Part shown: positions 25,172 to 34,534 of the stretch, piece after piece | Position numbering within the stretch: the stretch's first letter is position 1 | Layout: every line of letters starts with the position of its first letter | Translations under genes and position numbers: made by a program | The notes under the pieces: model-generated | Database searches by the model: none | The model's input: only the letters and a program-made list of their open reading frames with translations | What the model was told of the DNA's origin: nothing | NCBI GenBank assembly: GCA_965223835.1 | Contig: CBDCXQ010000001.1 | Coordinates: forward strand, 2,480,001 to 2,544,000 | Length of the DNA: 64,000 nt | Reading direction: 5' to 3' | Source: CAVYXZ01 sp965223835 | GTDB lineage: Bacteria > Chloroflexota > Anaerolineae > Aggregatilineales > Phototrophicaceae

Positions 25172-26494
25172 TTAGCCCGCGTTGTTTTTATCGTAGATGT
25201 CCTGGCAAGCGGCCTGCGTTTCGGCAATTGACTCGTCAATGCTGATGCCATCAACCACAATGCGCTGAATCATACGCGGTGTCAGGAAATTAGTCTGATA
25301 TTCTGCGTAAGCGGCGTTGTCAACATCCGGGAAAGCACCAGCGGTACCACTAAGGGCCGCATCTGCCAGGCCAACATGAACCGGACTTTCCGTAAATACT
25401 GGGAAATCAACCTGACTTTGCATCGCCGGCCCATAAATCGCCGCACTCATGTATTCTGCCATGAATTCATCTTCAGCCAGGAACGCAAATAAATCCATCG
25501 CCAATTCTTGCTTTTCCGGGCTGGTGCTGGCAGGAATTGAACGGACAACTGTGTTCATGGGTACAATTCGCATGGCGGGACCAGCAGGTAAGCCGGAATA
25601 AAGTGTTGCTTCGGCCAGTTCAGGGTCATTTTCAGTTATGTTCAGATAGACACTACCGGGATTTGCAATGAACAGGGCATTACCCGATTGATAAGCCGTA
25701 TTGTCGCCAGCCCCGTCCCACGTCGTGGTACCTGGCGGGAACAGACCATCATTGAACGCGCCCGTAATCCACTCTAGGAATATGCGGGTTTCTTCACTAT
25801 CAATCGTGCAGGTCTCGCCGGCATCGTCGGCAATCCGCCCGCCCCACGCATGGAGCATTGTCGTGGTCAGATTGGCATCGCCAACATTGGAGAGCGCGAA
25901 GCCCATACCATAATGTTCTGGCGGATTTTGGGCTGCCGCTGACATTTCTGCTAGTTCTTCCCAGGTTTCCGGTGCATCAGGAAATCCGGCTGGCTCCAGC
26001 ACATCATTACGGCGATATAGCACGTTGATACCGCTGGCAGCGTAGGGAATACCATAAATTTCGCCGCCAAATTCTTCATTCGTCATCAACGTGTCAATTG
26101 AATCAAGCCAACCGCCATGTGCTTCGCCAATTTCAGCGTAGGTATCGCCGAGTGGAACCAGTTGATCGGACTGGCTCAACAGCAGCATATGGCCCCAACC
26201 CAGGTCCAATGCGTCGGGCATGGTACCCGCTTCAATCGCGGCGGAAACCCGTTGCACGGTCTCGTTCTGGTTAATCATCACGACTTCAACCGGTACGCCG
26301 CGCATCTCGCCCCATTCTTCAATCTTCGCAACAAAACCATCATTGGCTTCTTCCGAGAAGATTAGCCCACCCCAGTAAACGAAAGTATCATCCTGAGCAA
26401 TGGTCAGCGTTGGCAAAACAAGCAGCAAGCAGAGAGTGGAGAACAAAATCAGGAACCGCGCAGTCTGTTTTTGGAAAGAATTTTTGGATTGCAT
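25172..26494 (-). CDS. Extracellular sugar-binding protein of ABC importer
   Basis: About 440 residues, CUT1-family solute-binding protein. Signal peptide: MQSKNSFQKQTARFL then a hydrophobic core (LILFSTLCLLLVLPTLTIAQ). No lipobox cysteine is evident. Family-like features include WGHMLLLSQSDQLVPLGD, GIPYAASGINVLYRRND and ETWEELAEMSAAAQ. The ATG at 26494 has AGGGA just upstream; an ATG at 26509 would place that ribosome site inside the gene. Probable ligand is an oligosaccharide or glycoside, judged from linkage to beta-phosphoglucomutase. First gene of the importer operon. Confidence 0.92.
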   Translation of the reverse strand: MQSKNSFQKQTARFLILFSTLCLLLVLPTLTIAQDDTFVYWGGLIFSEEANDGFVAKIEEWGEMRGVPVEVVMINQNETVQRVSAAIEAGTMPDALDLGWGHMLLLSQSDQLVPLGDTYAEIGEAHGGWLDSIDTLMTNEEFGGEIYGIPYAASGINVLYRRNDVLEPAGFPDAPETWEELAEMSAAAQNPPEHYGMGFALSNVGDANLTTTMLHAWGGRIADDAGETCTIDSEETRIFLEWITGAFNDGLFPPGTTTWDGAGDNTAYQSGNALFIANPGSVYLNITENDPELAEATLYSGLPAGPAMRIVPMNTVVRSIPASTSPEKQELAMDLFAFLAEDEFMAEYMSAAIYGPAMQSQVDFPVFTESPVHVGLADAALSGTAGAFPDVDNAAYAEYQTNFLTPRMIQRIVVDGISIDESIAETQAACQDIYDKNNAG

Positions 26495-26640
26495 AATTTT
26501 CCCTATCATGTTCGGATATTTATAACTTCGAGCGATACAATCACAATTTTCAGGTCAATAGAATCTCCCTTTTTTGAGTCAACGTACACAAAAAATTTCC
26601 TGATTGCTGAACATAACGTAACACACTGAATCTGTCAAAA

Positions 26641-26707
26641 TGGTAACTGATACCAATACCACAAATTCCAGGGAAATTTGGGATAAGTTGGTATATATAC
26701 GCTACCA
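26641..26707. promoter_or_regulatory. Two TGGTA-TACCA dyads upstream of the importer operon
   Basis: TGGTAACTGATACCA at 26641-26655 and a second dyad with TGGTA at 26689-26693 and TACCA at 26703-26707. Their centres are about 50 bases apart. They lie in the 209-base gap between the solute-binding protein and the frameshifted HAD gene. They could be operators for a sugar regulator; no regulator gene is adjacent. The gap also holds two copies of TTTGGGATA. Confidence 0.35.
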
Positions 26708-26718
26708 TTTGGGATATA

Positions 26719-27425
26719 TTATGCACCGAGTTGGTCGGCAAGATCGAGAAAGTCACTGGCAATGATGTCTGCCTGAGCATGACTTGCTTGGTCAACAGGC
26801 CCGTTTGGGCCGTATTCCAATGGCCGTTCAACAAAAGCAGTTTGAAATCCCAGTGCCGCCGCCGCGTTGAGGTCGCTCTGATGTGCCGCAACCATCATAA
26901 TCGCCGCTGGTTCCAGATCCAGCAGCTTGGCAGCGGTGAGATACACGGCTCTATCCGGCTTATAGTGCTGAGCCAGTTCCGAAGACAAGATGCAATCCCA
27001 GGGTAAGCCTGCCCGTTTCGCCATATTCGTCAACAATGACACGTTCCCGTTTGACAAAGTTGCCAAAATAAATTTCTCTCGCAGGCGGTTCAATCCGGAA
27101 TTGTATCCGGCCAGGGGCGCAGCCGATGCCAGACCCTGTTCATTTGATCTATTTCAGTTTCCCTCAAGCCATCAATTTGATATTTTTCAAGCAATCTATC
27201 CAGTATTCGGCGGTGGATTATGTTCAGTTTAATCCAGGGTGCTTCACCGCGTCGAATCACATCAAGTGCTGGTTGATAGCCGCCGCGCCACTCATCCGCA
27301 AAATTTGCCCAATCAACATTGATCTGGTGACTGGTCGTCCAAACTTGCCCTTCTTCGATAATGGTTCCGCGCCAATCGACAACAGTACCGAAAACATCAA
27401 AAAGCAACGCATGAATTTCCGACAT
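26719..27425 (-). pseudogene. Haloacid dehalogenase type II, frameshifted
   Basis: Reads as one HAD-superfamily (S)-2-haloacid dehalogenase type II split in two frames. The first part (27425-27090) has the nucleophile motif LLFDVFGTVVDWRG and ends HRLRPWPDTIPD-stop. The second part (27093-26719) continues in another frame with LNRLREKFILATLSNGNV (motif II), HYKPDRAVYLTAAKLL (motif III lysine) and MMVAAHQSDLNAAAALGF (motif IV). One missing G in the CCGG near 27095-27098 would restore IPGLNRL across the join. All catalytic motifs otherwise survive, so either the loss is recent or it is a sequencing error. Confidence 0.85.
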
Positions 27426-27471
27426 ATTTCAACCTCAATTATTCTGATTGGTGAACTTCAAAGTGAATTAA

Positions 27472-28137
27472 TCAAGTTGATATACTGGAGATTCGCTCCA
27501 ATAAATCATCAACATGAATTGCCTGCATGTTAGCAATTGCCAAATCAGGCTGGGCGGTTGCAGCATCCCTCCCTACCCCAACTACAATCATTCCCGCCGT
27601 CTGAGCAGCAGCAACACCAACACGTGAATCCTCGAATACCACCGCATGGATTGGACGTACCCGTAAGGCACCCGCTACCCAAATAAATATATCAGGTGCA
27701 GGTTTAGAACGCTTGACCGTATAACCATCAGCGACGGCTTTTAGATGAACCATCAGCCCAGTTTTTTCGAGAATCAGTTTAGCGTTGGCGCTTGACGATG
27801 CAACGCCCAGCTTCACGCCACGCGCTCGTGCGTTCTCCACAAACTCAACAACGCCAGGCAAGATAACGTCCGTAGAATTTATCTTCTCCAAATCTGCCAG
27901 AAAAATTTGATCTTTTTGTTCCAGTAATCTGCTCAGTTCCGCTTCACCCAGTTGCCGTTCACCAACAAGGTCAAGCAAACAATCGCGCCGCCGACGTCCG
28001 CGAAATCGGTCCATATCCATGCGTGTGAAGGGCGCATTAAGCTGTTTGGCAATCTGCTTCCAGGCATGGTAATGGAGTTCGACCGTATCGGCCAGCACGC
28101 CATCTAGGTCAAATATGAATGCTCTTGGTTCTTCCAT
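27472..28137 (-). CDS. pgmB: Beta-phosphoglucomutase family HAD hydrolase
   Basis: 221 residues. Motif I FIFDLDGVLADTVELH gives both catalytic aspartates and the histidine in the cap hinge; motif II is ASSSANAK; motif III lysine is in KRSKPAPDIF; motif IV is VVFEDSRVGVAAAQ. RGRRRRDCLL in the cap resembles the substrate-specificity loop of beta-phosphoglucomutase. It would interconvert beta-glucose 1- and 6-phosphate, fitting a pathway that phosphorolyses disaccharides. Located in the sugar-import locus, 46 bases upstream of the HAD pseudogene on the same strand. Confidence 0.85.
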   Translation of the reverse strand: MEEPRAFIFDLDGVLADTVELHYHAWKQIAKQLNAPFTRMDMDRFRGRRRRDCLLDLVGERQLGEAELSRLLEQKDQIFLADLEKINSTDVILPGVVEFVENARARGVKLGVASSSANAKLILEKTGLMVHLKAVADGYTVKRSKPAPDIFIWVAGALRVRPIHAVVFEDSRVGVAAAQTAGMIVVGVGRDAATAQPDLAIANMQAIHVDDLLERISSIST

Positions 28138-28242
28138 AGATTGTTTTATTCACTTGTGGTTAAACAGCTTACGACATCCCATTCTAACAAGCGATCATAA
28201 AAAATGGGCGGTCAGTCACGTTCAATTTTGTGATGATAGGTG

Positions 28243-29148
28243 TCAATCAAACCAGATCGGATTAGACCAGGCGCATCTATTGTGAGCATCGCGTACCGTA
28301 ACCCGAACATAGGGTGTATCAAGCTGATGAATAACCAGTTCAGCCGCACGAATGCCCGGACCGAACGTGCTCACAGCGGTTGCCCCCGCTCCCGTTACAA
28401 AAATACGATCTGCTGGTGAGCAGCTTATCGCGATCTTTTCACGGCCTATTACCGAAATATCATGGATTTGTGGGCCGGTACTGGAATAATAATCGCCTGC
28501 TTTGAGCGCTGCGAGTAGTGAGTCCGGATTTAAGGACTCGCTCTTAACCCACACCCACCCCAGTGCAAAGTCGGCCCGCGCTGGATTGAAATGGGCATCA
28601 TCGGTTGCGCATACCATGTACCGTTGCCCTCTCATCAACAGTACATCAGTGATGTACCAGCTATCAGGACGCTGGTTATGATCAACGGCAGTCCCATTGA
28701 AGACTTCAATCGCATGAACTGGACCCAACGATCGTATGTCCGCTTCGGTCAGGCCATACCACTGCGGATGTGCTACCGCAACATAAGCCCCTGCTGCCAG
28801 CGCCCGCTCACTAATTTGTGGGCCAGTTTCATCAGCCATTGGTGGTGCAAAATCTAACGGCAATCCCACCGCCAGGATGTGCCACAGGTGTCCCAACTCC
28901 GTTTGCCCAGCATGGAGTTCCGCACCCAAAATTGTTGTAAAGTCATCGTTACGAAAAGGGCGGGTATCCACAATCGGAAACGCAAAGCGCTCCAAAAAAT
29001 GGTCGGTCAGCGCAATAAAATCGTAACCTGCTTCCTGATATACACGACACACTTCCGTCGGTTCTAACTTCCCATCGGACAAGGTGGAATGGGTGTGCAG
29101 ATTTCCTCGGAAAAAGCGACCTGGTTTGTTAAATGGCGAGATTTGCAT
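28243..29148 (-). CDS. PHP-domain metal-dependent phosphoesterase
   Basis: 301 residues. Metal-binding motifs of the PHP family are all present: GNLHTHSTLSDG, ALTDHF, GAELHAG, VAHPQW, and TDDAHF. The N-terminal domain runs to about residue 215, followed by a beta-rich C-terminal part (VWVKSESLNPDSLLAALKAG, YYSSTGPQIHD) common in stand-alone PHP proteins linked to carbohydrate genes. Substrate unknown; probably a phosphate ester. Divergent from the ABC ATPase gene. Confidence 0.85.
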   Translation of the reverse strand: MQISPFNKPGRFFRGNLHTHSTLSDGKLEPTEVCRVYQEAGYDFIALTDHFLERFAFPIVDTRPFRNDDFTTILGAELHAGQTELGHLWHILAVGLPLDFAPPMADETGPQISERALAAGAYVAVAHPQWYGLTEADIRSLGPVHAIEVFNGTAVDHNQRPDSWYITDVLLMRGQRYMVCATDDAHFNPARADFALGWVWVKSESLNPDSLLAALKAGDYYSSTGPQIHDISVIGREKIAISCSPADRIFVTGAGATAVSTFGPGIRAAELVIHQLDTPYVRVTVRDAHNRCAWSNPIWFD

Positions 29149-29200
29149 GGTGTAAGAAACTTTCTGATCACGTAAAATAATATCATAGTCAACTGAGTTT

Positions 29201-29227
29201 AAAGATCAATCAAAGATTTTTAAAGAT
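29201..29227. promoter_or_regulatory. Three helically phased AAAGAT repeats
   Basis: AAAGAT at 29201-29206, 29212-29217 and 29222-29227, spaced 11 and 10 bases, in the 234-base gap between the divergent PHP and ABC ATPase genes. Spacing of one helical turn is typical of tandem sites for a dimeric or oligomeric activator. No binding protein is known from the sequence. The rest of this gap shows nothing else clear. Confidence 0.4.
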
Positions 29228-29382
29228 TCAAACCATATTGCCGTTAACCGAACGAATAAATAATTTTTCGTCACATGAGTAATGTCTATGAACACGTCCA
29301 ATCTACATCGTGCGCGACACCGGTCTGCGGTATATTTAGTAAATCATTGCGAAGTGTCGTCATAAAAGGCTTATTTCGGATT

Positions 29383-30435
29383 ATGGCAAACGTAGAAACC
29401 GTTGAACTCAAGAAGTATTTTGAAGATGTCTGCGCACTGGATGATGTGACACTTTCCATTCACGATGGCGAGTTTCTGGTTCTGGTCGGACCATCCGGAT
29501 CTGGCAAAACGACACTCCTCCGTATGATTGCCGGGCTAGACCGTCCAGATGATGGCTTGATACGCATCGGCGACGAGATCGTTAATAATCTACCACCCAA
29601 TCAACGACGTATTTCGATGGTCTTTCAGAGCTATGCACTTTACCCACACATGAGTGTCCGCAAGAATATTGCCTTTCCGCTGCGTAATAGCGATCTGAGT
29701 TTGGCAGCTGTTGATGACAAGGTGCAGCAAGCGGCCAGCCTCTTCAATATTGAACGGTTTCTTGAACGTCGTCCCAGCCAGTTATCTGGCGGTGAGCGGC
29801 AGCGGGTCGCGCTTGCACGGGCGGTTGTCCGCGAACCTGATGTATTTCTGTTGGACGAACCACTGTCAAATCTGGATGTGGAGCTGCGTTCAATGGCTAG
29901 GGCTGAACTCAAACGTTTTCAACGTAAATTAGGTATCACAACGATCTTCGTAACTCACGATCAAGTCGACGCGATGAGTATGGGCGACCGGATTGCGGTC
30001 ATGTCAGAAGGCCGCATTCGCCAGATTGGTAAAGCGCAACACCTGTATCAGCGGCCTGCTGACACATTTGTGGCAACGTTTCTCGGTTCCCCACCGATGA
30101 ATCTGGTTGAAAAGGACAGTTGCATCATCGGCTTTCGCCCGGAACATTTCCTGCTGCCGTCGTTTCAAAAATCAGACGACCCAATTACTTTCCCTTTCCT
30201 TATCAATCGGGTGGAATATCTGGGCGCGAAACAAGTTGTTTATGGGCGAATCGACACAATTGCCGGCAACACTGAAGCGATTGCTATGCTGCCCGCCGGG
30301 GATACAACATTGATTGATAATGGGATGACTTATGACTTTACCGTCGCGCGTGAGCACCTCACCTATTTCAATAAATATACCCAACTGCGGATGGAGCCGA
30401 CACCATTCAGCCATGGTGGGGTGATGATTTCATAG
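29383..30435 (+). CDS. ABC transporter ATP-binding protein (MsmK/UgpC type)
   Basis: About 350 residues. Walker A GPSGSGKTTLLRMIAGLD, Q-loop MVFQSYALYPHMSV, signature LSGGERQRVALARAVV, Walker B VFLLDEPLSNLD, H-loop FVTHDQ; followed by the C-terminal regulatory OB-type domain of the sugar-ATPase group (IGFRPEHF). This is the likely ATPase for the CUT1 permeases at 23299-25055. I chose the ATG at 29383 (MANVETVELKKYF); the frame is open to 29275 but that part is not protein-like. Being separate from the permeases suggests it may serve several importers. Confidence 0.9.
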   Translation: MANVETVELKKYFEDVCALDDVTLSIHDGEFLVLVGPSGSGKTTLLRMIAGLDRPDDGLIRIGDEIVNNLPPNQRRISMVFQSYALYPHMSVRKNIAFPLRNSDLSLAAVDDKVQQAASLFNIERFLERRPSQLSGGERQRVALARAVVREPDVFLLDEPLSNLDVELRSMARAELKRFQRKLGITTIFVTHDQVDAMSMGDRIAVMSEGRIRQIGKAQHLYQRPADTFVATFLGSPPMNLVEKDSCIIGFRPEHFLLPSFQKSDDPITFPFLINRVEYLGAKQVVYGRIDTIAGNTEAIAMLPAGDTTLIDNGMTYDFTVAREHLTYFNKYTQLRMEPTPFSHGGVMIS

Positions 30436-30532
30436 TGCAAAATCTTTCTTACACATCTTTGATACACTCCGAAGTACAAACTACCCCGCTCACCGCCTCT
30501 ATTGTACAGATATGAGGAAAGGATGTGTGTTC

Positions 30533-30745
30533 ATGGACAACACGATGCAGGTTATTCACAAACTTGCCAACGAACGGCATGTACTCTACCGCCAAGCAGG
30601 TCGCAACAAACTGAACTCGACCGAACAGCAACGACTCCAAGAAATAAACAACCAGTTACCAATCCTCTGGGATCGTTATCGTCGTGAGTACGCAGCCCGG
30701 CGGCAGCCGCTAGCCCCAACGTTCACCCGCAGTCGCGCTGCCTGA
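30533..30745 (+). CDS. Small hypothetical protein (DUF2630-like)
   Basis: 70 residues from the ATG at 30533, which has GAGGAAAGGA 9 bases upstream. The pattern is helical and charged: HKLANERHVLYRQ, then RLQEINNQLPILWDRYRREY with an Arg/Ala-rich end. It resembles the DUF2630 family (L..E...L; L.ELD..WDLLR). Function unknown. The following 267 bases (30746-31012) carry no gene; I see only weak promoter-like sequence there (TTGACT at 30908). Confidence 0.6.
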   Translation: MDNTMQVIHKLANERHVLYRQAGRNKLNSTEQQRLQEINNQLPILWDRYRREYAARRQPLAPTFTRSRAA

Positions 30746-31012
30746 CTAATTCGAATGACTTGAGAAGTCTGCGGACGTACGAGGTTTCTCCGCTTCAACC
30801 AAGCCGATACAGTCGATCGTTTCGATTCTGCGGTCACAATCTCCCTGCTAGCTACACCAGTAAATTTCATTCGCCCTTTCTCACTCGAAAACCTCGCGTC
30901 GCTTGTGTTGACTCACTTCACAAAATTGCAAAAACGCTACGAATAAACTAAAGTGGAAGGAATTTCACACGCTTTACAAATAAATGGAAAGCCATGCCCA
31001 TCAGGAAGGGCA

Positions 31013-34000
31013 ATGATGACATCTCTTGGCGCGGATATTGAAACACAAGCCCTTGGCAAACGTTACCTGTTACAACAATTACTGGGCCGCGGCGGTATGG
31101 GTGCTGTCTACCGGGCGTATGACCGGTTGACCGGACAGCAAGTTGCGCTTAAACACGTGATGCTGGATACGGAAAATCTACAGTTTGCCAGCCGGGCCAG
31201 CAGTTTAGATGGTGATGTTGCGCTGGCACGTGAATTCAAGACACTGGCTTCACTGCGACACCCCAACATTATCAGCGTTTTAGATTATGGATTTGGCGAC
31301 GATTCGCAACCATACTTCACAATGGAGTTACTGGAAAACGCGCAAACAATTCTTGAAGCAGGTCAATTGCTTGCAGAAGAAGACCAGGTTCAACTCCTAA
31401 TTCAATTGCTGCAAGCGCTAAATTATCTGCACCGCCGGGACATTGTCCATCGCGATCTCAAACCCGACAATGTATTGGTAATTAACGGACAGGTGAAGGT
31501 TTTAGATTTCGGTCTGGCTTTGGCTCAGGATTACCTTCAGGCATCCGATCAGAAGGTAGCGGGAACATTGGCTTACATGGCCCCCGAAATCCTTCAAGGT
31601 CAGCCGGCCAGCGTTGCATCCGATCTCTATGCGGTTGGCATCATGGCTTTTGAACTATTTGGAGAACGCCATCCTTTCGACTTGAACAGTGTCACACAAC
31701 TTATTCATGACATTGTGTCCACTGAGCCGGATATTGATTCATTAGGGCTGGACCCATTAATTGAAGGGATCATGTATCGCCTTCTGGCAAAAAATCCATT
31801 AGACCGCACTGCCGACGCCCGTGAATTGATTCAACTCTACGCCGAAGCAACCAATCAGCAAGGTAAATATGAAACGGAAGTGATTCAGGAGAGTTACTTA
31901 CAGGCCGCCCGTTTCGTTGGTCGTGAAGCTGAAATAGAAACCCTAAATACGGCTCTCAAACGCGCTCAGGCACATCAGGGTAGCACCTGGCTGATTGGCG
32001 GTGAAAGCGGTGTTGGTAAGTCCAGATTGATCGAAGAAGTTCGTACTCTCGCGCTCGTCCAGGGCACACTTGCGGTTCAGGGGGGAGCTGTCAGTGACGG
32101 CGGCAGTCCCTACCGAGTCTGGCGAGAACCCCTCCGTCGTTTGATATTGGAAGCCGTGCCAGATGACATTGCCGCCAGTATTCTCAAGGCGATTGTGCCT
32201 GACATCGAAACCCTGCTGGGCCGTACAATCCCCGATGCACCCGCACTGGATCCACAAGCAGCTCAAAATCGGCTTGTAGACGCCATTGAGGCACTTCTTC
32301 GTCGTCAGGATCGCCCAATCGCGATTTTGCTCGAAGATTTACACTGGGCAGGCAGTGAGAGCATTGCGCTACTCGACAGGTTGAGTCAGCTTGCCGATCT
32401 AAACCTTGTGCTTATTGGCAGCTATCGTGACGATGAGCAGATCAATTCCATTGGCAATCTGCATCATGTCAACACGCTCAAGTTGGAGCGGCTAACGAAC
32501 GAAAGTATTGAAAGACTCAGTGAGTCTATTCTCGGTAAAAATGGACGTAGTCCTGAAGTCGTTGATCTTTTGCGCCGCGAGACTGAGGGTAATGCATTCT
32601 TTATTGTCGAAGTCATGCGCGCACTCGCTGAAGACGCCGGACACCTTGACCTGGTCGGGGCAGTTTCGCTGCCAGACAGCATTTTTGTTGGCGGCATCCG
32701 CAACGTGATCGCGCGGCGGCTAAAACAGATGCCAGCAGCTATTCTCTCATTGCTGCAATATGCAGCGGTTATTGGTCGCGAGATAGATCTCAGATTATTA
32801 CACTTTATCGACAGTGATTTTGATGAAGATACCTGGTTGACTGCCGGTGCCGACGCTGCGATCCTCGACGTTCTTGATGACCGCTGGCGCTTTGCTCATG
32901 ACAAATTACGTGAGCATCTGTTGTTGGAAATGTCCGACTCACAACGTCAACAGCTTCATCGTGAGATTGCAGAAGCGATTGAGTCAATTTATGTGGACGA
33001 TCTCTCAGCCTATTATGGACGTCTCGCCCATCATTGGAGCGAAGCTCAAGTTATAGACAAAGCGATTGACTACTTGGAAAAAAGTGGTGAACAGGCTCTC
33101 AAAAACTATGCGAATGAAGAAGCTATCGCATCATTCGAGAATGCACTCAATATGGCGGAGGAAGCCGGCACCCCAGCGGCCCGCCTTGCTCGTTGGCATC
33201 GACAAATCGGACAGGCATATTGGGGGCTGGGCAATCTGACTGCCCTCCGTAATCATGTCGAAACTGCCCTGGCCTTACATGATCGACCGATTCCCACCGA
33301 CAGATCACACCTTAGCATCAGTTTACTCAGGCAACTCGGCATCCAAAGCTGGCACCGGCTGCGCCCACCGGCTTTTATCAGGACCGATCAGGAAAACACG
33401 CTAGAAATGGTCCGGGCCTATAAGTTATTGGGACAGGCCTATTTTTTCCTGAACGAATCCAACCTCACCATCTATTCAACTTTGCAGCAACTCAATCTCG
33501 CCGAGCGAATTCCGCCTTCCCCTGAACTTGCCGAAGCACTTGCTAATATGTGTATCGTAGCTGCGTTAGTGCCCATGCACTCCATCGCCCAGACGTACCA
33601 GCGGCGCAGTCTGGCAGTTGCTGAACAAATCCAGGATGCTTACACGCGTGGACAGGTCATCGCCGTTTGCAGCCTCTATCACCTCGGCATCGGCAACTGG
33701 GATACAGTACAGGAATTTGTTCAGCGGTCAACGGGTATCGCCCGGTCAATTGGCGATCATCGCATCTGGGAATCAGTGTCAGGTGTAGGTGCTCTGGCAC
33801 ATGGCTTCGTCGGCGAATTCGAAAAATCGTTAGCCGGGTTCGCCGATGTTTACGCATCGTCCCGGCGCAGCAGCAATACGCAAACCTACATCTGGGGCAC
33901 GCTGGGTCAAGCAGAAAATCTACTGATCCTTGGCGATCTTGACCGCGCTAACAACTTCCTCGAAGAAGCAAAATCGCTGCCCATTCAAGATTTCGGACGT

Positions 34001-34531
34001 GATTCAGTTATCCGCGCCAACATCCTGGTTGCGCTAGCCCAGGACCGACAAGGCAATCGACAAACAGCCATCACTGCCGCGAACCAGGCCCTGGAACTCA
34101 TCACAAATGCACCGCCCACCGCCAGTTATCTGCTGCATCACTACGGTGAATTAGGTGAACTATTCCTGAAAATGTGGGAAGATAACCCGAACGAAACCAC
34201 TTACCGCCAATCGGCACAATTGATGTGCAAAGCGCTCAAGGCATTTGCCCGCGTATTCCCCATCGGCAAGGCGCGTTCTGCCCTGTGTCAGGGAAGATTA
34301 CTTTACTTAAGCGGCAAACCAGAAGCAGCCGAACGATTATGGGAACACGCCATGCCATTTGCCAGCAAACTCGCCATGCCCTACGATACTGGCCTGTTAC
34401 ATCTGGCTCTAGGGCGATATGGTACACAAAGTACACGAACACAACATCTTAACAACGCTCTAGAAATTTTCACCAATCTTCATGCTAAACACGCAATTAG
34501 CCTCGTCAACAACACCAGTCAACAGGCTTAG
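31013..34531 (+). CDS. Ser/Thr protein kinase - AAA ATPase - TPR fusion
   Basis: About 1173 residues. Kinase domain, about 15-280: glycine loop LGRGGMGAVYRAYD, Lys47 (VALKHV), HRDLKPDN with catalytic Asp148, DFGLALA, GTLAYMAPE. Then an AAA_16-type ATPase: Walker A GGESGVGKSRLIEEV near residue 330 and Walker B-like AILLEDLHWAG. The remaining half is helical and reads as tetratricopeptide repeats (about 690-1170). No DNA-binding domain is seen. AGGAAGGG precedes the paired ATGs at 31013 and 31016. Such proteins act as signalling hubs that phosphorylate partners. The P450 gene starts 3 bases after its stop, suggesting an operon. Confidence 0.9.
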   Translation: MMTSLGADIETQALGKRYLLQQLLGRGGMGAVYRAYDRLTGQQVALKHVMLDTENLQFASRASSLDGDVALAREFKTLASLRHPNIISVLDYGFGDDSQPYFTMELLENAQTILEAGQLLAEEDQVQLLIQLLQALNYLHRRDIVHRDLKPDNVLVINGQVKVLDFGLALAQDYLQASDQKVAGTLAYMAPEILQGQPASVASDLYAVGIMAFELFGERHPFDLNSVTQLIHDIVSTEPDIDSLGLDPLIEGIMYRLLAKNPLDRTADARELIQLYAEATNQQGKYETEVIQESYLQAARFVGREAEIETLNTALKRAQAHQGSTWLIGGESGVGKSRLIEEVRTLALVQGTLAVQGGAVSDGGSPYRVWREPLRRLILEAVPDDIAASILKAIVPDIETLLGRTIPDAPALDPQAAQNRLVDAIEALLRRQDRPIAILLEDLHWAGSESIALLDRLSQLADLNLVLIGSYRDDEQINSIGNLHHVNTLKLERLTNESIERLSESILGKNGRSPEVVDLLRRETEGNAFFIVEVMRALAEDAGHLDLVGAVSLPDSIFVGGIRNVIARRLKQMPAAILSLLQYAAVIGREIDLRLLHFIDSDFDEDTWLTAGADAAILDVLDDRWRFAHDKLREHLLLEMSDSQRQQLHREIAEAIESIYVDDLSAYYGRLAHHWSEAQVIDKAIDYLEKSGEQALKNYANEEAIASFENALNMAEEAGTPAARLARWHRQIGQAYWGLGNLTALRNHVETALALHDRPIPTDRSHLSISLLRQLGIQSWHRLRPPAFIRTDQENTLEMVRAYKLLGQAYFFLNESNLTIYSTLQQLNLAERIPPSPELAEALANMCIVAALVPMHSIAQTYQRRSLAVAEQIQDAYTRGQVIAVCSLYHLGIGNWDTVQEFVQRSTGIARSIGDHRIWESVSGVGALAHGFVGEFEKSLAGFADVYASSRRSSNTQTYIWGTLGQAENLLILGDLDRANNFLEEAKSLPIQDFGRDSVIRANILVALAQDRQGNRQTAITAANQALELITNAPPTASYLLHHYGELGELFLKMWEDNPNETTYRQSAQLMCKALKAFARVFPIGKARSALCQGRLLYLSGKPEAAERLWEHAMPFASKLAMPYDTGLLHLALGRYGTQSTRTQHLNNALEIFTNLHAKHAISLVNNTSQQA

Positions 34532-34534
34532 TTC

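Noticed and set aside
30746..31012. Possible small RNA or promoter in the 267-base gap
   Set aside because: I found only weak boxes (TTGACT without a good -10) and a poor long-range inverted repeat (CGAGGTTT and AAACCTCG). Not enough for a feature.
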